Source: Adiantum capillus-veneris
Taxonomy: Eukaryota; Streptophyta; Polypodiopsida; Polypodiales; Pteridaceae
Assembly (NCBI GenBank): GCA_014529385.2
Contig: CM043950.1
Span: forward strand, 78,361,435-78,425,434
DNA: 64,000 bases
Direction of reading: 5' to 3'
The notes under the pieces are model-generated. The model was not told where the DNA came from. It was given only the letters and a program-made list of their open reading frames with translations, and made no database searches. The number at the start of each line of letters is the position of its first letter. Position 1 is the stretch's first letter. Position numbers and translations under genes: made by a program. This document shows positions 63,228 to 64,000 of this stretch, piece after piece.

Positions 63228-64000
63228 TGAGACCGGCCCGTAGGGCGGTAGGCGTTGGCTTTCACCCGAAATTCTTTACTTTAAACACACACACAGAGCA
63301 CTTTGCAAAGAGAACCTGCGACGGGAGTTAACACTTGAATACACACACGGCTCGGAAGCTAGAATGCTCCGAGCATACGCCGACAACCTGTAGGCCCCAA
63401 AATTGGCGCCCCTTTCGGTATTTCTTTATTCTTTAGGAGGGTAAATTACAAGGTAAGGTCCTGGGAATCCTTCACGTGTATCCACCTAGATACCATTTGA
63501 TTTGGCCAAATTTCGGCAGCATAACAGCCCCAAAACTTGCGCGAAACCAATTCCCCTGCTTGAACTCGCTTGCACTGTCGTATACCCTCTGATTCCTGTC
63601 CAAAAACAGTAAATTCAGCACGCTGTATTTATTGGTTTTTGCCCTGTTTTCAGCCCCAAACAGTCCCCTAACTGTCCTTTGCCAGTGGGGCACGATTCCC
63701 AATGATCTTGGCGTCCGTATGGCTGAAAAACAGTCAAATTACAGCGCATACACAGCGCTGATTTTGCACCTGTACGGTGAGGTTATGACCCTCACCAGTG
63801 CCTGCTTTGTAGCAGCAGTTAGCTACCCCTGTTCCTGCTCAAGGAGGCTCTTGCCTCAGCACAAAAGCATGAACCCACACAACTGTACATCAGTCAAATG
63901 AGTAGCCCTCTTGTGGGGCATCACATAACTGCACGTAGGGGAGAAAGAGAGCAGTATGTAGCGTGCGGGGCATCACTCCCGTCACCATACTGTGCATAGA
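63228..64000 (-). repeat. Chromovirus 5' LTR, partial
   Basis: First 773 bp (plus-strand order) of the LTR, cut by the window edge. It should extend to about 64708 if the length equals the 3' LTR. Confidence 0.93.

Larger units (their letters stand above)
56268..64000 (-). mobile_element. Young Ty3/gypsy chromovirus with intact gag-pol; 5' LTR runs off the window
   Basis: It reads on the minus strand: 3' LTR 56268-57748, purine tract, one gag-pol ORF 57919-63153, primer site, and 5' LTR from 63228 to beyond 64000. Over the roughly 770 comparable LTR bases I count about six differences. LTR ends are TG...CA. With an unbroken 1744-codon ORF and nearly equal LTRs, it is the only autonomous element here that could still be active. 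Confidence 0.95.

Overview
The window is repeat-dense land-plant nuclear DNA made almost entirely of retrotransposons. I recognise no host gene and no functional RNA gene. Plant origin is inferred from Ty1/copia elements primed on initiator tRNA-Met, an Athila/Tat-like Ty3/gypsy element with a tRNA-Asp type primer site, plant-type L1 LINEs (DUF4283-like ORF1, zf-RVT-like tail) and nonsense codons of the CAG-to-TAG kind expected from CHG methylation. A non-flowering plant such as a fern is possible but unproven.

Layout. 1-1450: 3' end of a plus-strand chromovirus (frameshifted chromodomain), an array of seven small hairpins, then a probable LTR with a (CT)55 run. 2640-13589: minus-strand remnant of an Athila/Tat-like gag-protease, split by a 6.8 kb L1 LINE (2979-9758) with a perfect 17-bp target duplication. 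13833-19145: complete, young minus-strand copia element (LTRs differ at 1 of 322 positions, duplication CTGGA), disabled by two TAG codons and a 35-bp duplication over an integrase catalytic Asp. 20062-20411 plus 43590-44010: one plus-strand Ty3 reverse transcriptase remnant, split by a giant minus-strand element at 20412-43584 (about 19.7 kb without its own guest; duplication CTAAT). 39909-43386: a 3.5 kb non-autonomous plus-strand copia derivative (duplication ACAAC), inside the 5' LTR of the giant and carrying an intact 541-596 codon Gag-like ORF. 44.0-47.6 kb: simple-repeat-rich DNA. 47596-53227: a second LINE of a different kind, bracketed by (GA)n on both sides. 54225-56113: 5'-truncated L1 containing a TIR transposon with a tRNA-like promoter. 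56268-64000: young chromovirus with an uninterrupted 1744-codon gag-pol; its 5' LTR runs off the window.

The giant element is the most unusual object. It has a gag-linked protease whose catalytic Asp is Val, a duplicated integrase zinc domain, a second retropepsin domain with intact DSGA fused behind the integrase, a roughly 1,137-codon coiled-coil ORF between pol and the 3' LTR, and a 24-bp palindrome repeated every ~285 bp, also found in the 5' leader and as half-sites in both LTRs. The non-autonomous element keeps only part of Gag, a zinc knuckle and a dead protease, so it must rely on a copia partner for reverse transcription and integration.
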